From an uncultured Bacteroides sp. (lineage in GTDB: Bacteria > Bacteroidota > Bacteroidia > Bacteroidales > Bacteroidaceae): a stretch of DNA of 64,000 nucleotides. A model generated the notes under the pieces. The model saw only the letters and a program-made list of their open reading frames with translations, did no database searches and was not told the DNA's origin. This document shows, piece after piece, positions 62,745 through 64,000 of this stretch. Each line of letters begins with the position of its first letter. Within the stretch, counting starts at the first letter, position 1. Both the position numbers and the translations under genes were made by a program. The stretch spans positions 62,001-126,000 of the forward strand of contig NZ_CALDPF010000023.1 of the NCBI RefSeq assembly GCF_937912035.1, written 5' to 3'.

Positions 62745-64000
62745 ATGGACAACGAATATAAACTGAAAAACGGTAGCGGTTGCCTTGCATGCAGTGGATG
62801 CGGAAGACAGGACAACAAGCTGAATACATACGACTGGATGGCCGACATTCCTGGGAATGCCGACGAACAGGACATGGTGGAGGTACAGTTCAAGAACACC
62901 AGAAAAGGATATTATAAGAACAGTAATCGTCTGCCACTGATGAAAGGCGATATAGTGGCTGTAGAAGCAAGTCCGGGACACGACATAGGTACAGTGACGC
63001 TGACCGGACGACTCGTTCCGCTACAGATGAAAAAGGCCAACATACGTCCTGACGCTGAAATCAAACGAGTTTATCGTAAGGCTAAACCTGTGGACATGGA
63101 AAAATACGAAGAGGCTAAGTCGCGCGAACACCAGACCATGATACGCTCACGCAAGATTGCGGAAGACCTGGGGCTCAAGATGAAAATCGGTGACGTGGAG
63201 TATCAGGGTGATGGCAACAAAGCAATATTCTATTATATTGCCGACGAACGTGTCGACTTCAGACAGCTTATCAAAGTTCTGGCAGAAGCCTTCAAGGTTC
63301 GTATAGAGATGAAGCAGATAGGTGCCCGTCAGGAAGCCGGAAGAATCGGAGGAATCGGCCCTTGCGGTAGAGAATTGTGCTGTGCTACATGGATGACAAG
63401 TTTTATATCAGTATCTACAAGCGCCGCAAGATATCAGGACATATCTTTGAACCCACAGAAACTGGCAGGACAGTGTGCAAAACTGAAATGTTGTCTCAAC
63501 TATGAAGTAGATGCTTACGTGGAATGCCAGAAAAGACTGCCTAGCAGGGAAATTGAACTTGAAACAGCCGATGCCACTTACTATTATTTCAAGGCAGATA
63601 TCCTTGGAGGTACAATAACCTACAGTACAGACAAGAGTTTCCTTGCCAACGAATGTACAATCAGCGCACGCAGGGCATTCGAGATTATCAATATGAACCG
63701 CCGCGGAGAAAAACCGGAAAAACTTGAAGGCAGCGAAACAGCAAAAGATGAACGTAAGCCAAAAGATCTGCTTGAGCAGGAAAGTCTGACAAGATTTGAC
63801 AAAAGCAAAAACTCAAAAAACAAAAAGAAAAAGAATAAAGGTGGACAGCCTCAACAACAACCTAATGAGTCAGTACAACCTGTAGCTGAAAAGCCTGTTG
63901 CTGAAAAACCTCAGAACAAGCAGCCTAAGCCTCAGCCCAAACAACAGGAAAAGCAACAACCTCAACAACAGCAACAACAGCAGCAGAAAGAACAACAGAA
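62745..64000 (+). CDS. PSP1/RicT-like protein (3' end outside window)
   Basis: The frame from ATG 62745 is open to the right edge (418 codons). The PSP1 core at about 100-270 contains GDGNKAIFYYIADERVDFRQ. The cysteine signature is in GIGPCGRELCCATW and LAGQCAKLKCCLNYE, the pattern of RicT/YaaT, which in Bacillus helps bind a 4Fe-4S cluster and control RNA processing. An additional N-terminal CLACSGCG cluster is present. After residue about 340 the sequence becomes lysine-rich (SKNSKNKKKKNKGG) and then Gln/Pro-rich, ending in a near-pure glutamine run at the edge. Function in Bacteroidales is not established. Confidence 0.88.
   Translation, partial: MDNEYKLKNGSGCLACSGCGRQDNKLNTYDWMADIPGNADEQDMVEVQFKNTRKGYYKNSNRLPLMKGDIVAVEASPGHDIGTVTLTGRLVPLQMKKANIRPDAEIKRVYRKAKPVDMEKYEEAKSREHQTMIRSRKIAEDLGLKMKIGDVEYQGDGNKAIFYYIADERVDFRQLIKVLAEAFKVRIEMKQIGARQEAGRIGGIGPCGRELCCATWMTSFISVSTSAARYQDISLNPQKLAGQCAKLKCCLNYEVDAYVECQKRLPSREIELETADATYYYFKADILGGTITYSTDKSFLANECTISARRAFEIINMNRRGEKPEKLEGSETAKDERKPKDLLEQESLTRFDKSKNSKNKKKKNKGGQPQQQPNESVQPVAEKPVAEKPQNKQPKPQPKQQEKQQPQQQQQQQQKEQQ

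Overview
The window looks like chromosomal DNA of a gut Bacteroidales, most likely Bacteroides or Phocaeicola. The evidence is two SusC-type receptors, a SusD lipoprotein, a hybrid two-component sensor, an ECF sigma/FecR pair, several matches to the Bacteroidetes promoter consensus (TTTG, 19-21 bases, TAnnTTTG) and the gene order lysS-gpsA-pgi, which I recall as typical of Bacteroides. No tRNA, rRNA, CRISPR array or intact insertion sequence was seen.

Layout. (1) 1-6748: the 5' part of a SusC-like gene runs off the left edge. A divergent hybrid two-component sensor/regulator probably controls that neighbouring, mostly unseen locus. (2) 6814-12923, minus strand: a six-gene operon with a consensus promoter (nitrilase/omega-amidase, IorA, IorB, aminotransferase, phenylacetate-CoA ligase, double-ACT protein). 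Together these could interconvert arylacetates, aryl-CoAs, arylpyruvates and aromatic amino acids. (3) 13169-18171, plus strand: lysS, gpsA, pgi and a HAD phosphatase/mutase. (4) 18279-51401, minus strand: a large polysaccharide utilisation locus (PUL). It holds an ECF sigma factor, a FecR anti-sigma factor, an STN-bearing SusC, SusD, GH105, two tandem paralogues of an unrecognised family, a large unrecognised protein with an internal duplication, GH29, two GH78, an SGNH/SASA esterase, GH28, a GH43-like propeller, a DUF4450-like giant, a CE12 esterase with a stump of a CE8 domain, a decayed GH106-like gene and GH97. (5) 51533-56538: an AraC regulator and a tripartite efflux operon. (6) 56796-59003: a copper-type P-type ATPase, followed by a small 22-bp tandem repeat. 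(7) 59181-64000, plus strand: a phospholipase D/cardiolipin synthase-like protein, metF, holB and a PSP1/RicT-like protein cut by the right edge.

How the PUL may work. The enzyme set (rhamnosidases, unsaturated galacturonyl hydrolase, polygalacturonase family, pectin-type acetylesterase, fucosidase) points to a rhamnose- and galacturonate-containing pectic glycan. SusC/SusD would import fragments, and the STN domain of SusC would signal through FecR to the ECF sigma factor. A plus-strand promoter-like motif and a terminator-like hairpin between fecR and susC suggest an antisense RNA of the kind described beside susC genes in Bacteroides fragilis (DonS).

The most promising undescribed material is in the PUL: the duplicated 823-residue lipoprotein, the tandem paralogue pair, the DUF4450-like protein, and two signs of gene decay (the GH106-like remnant and the CE12-CE8 stump). 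All family calls come from reading motifs by eye; no database search was run.
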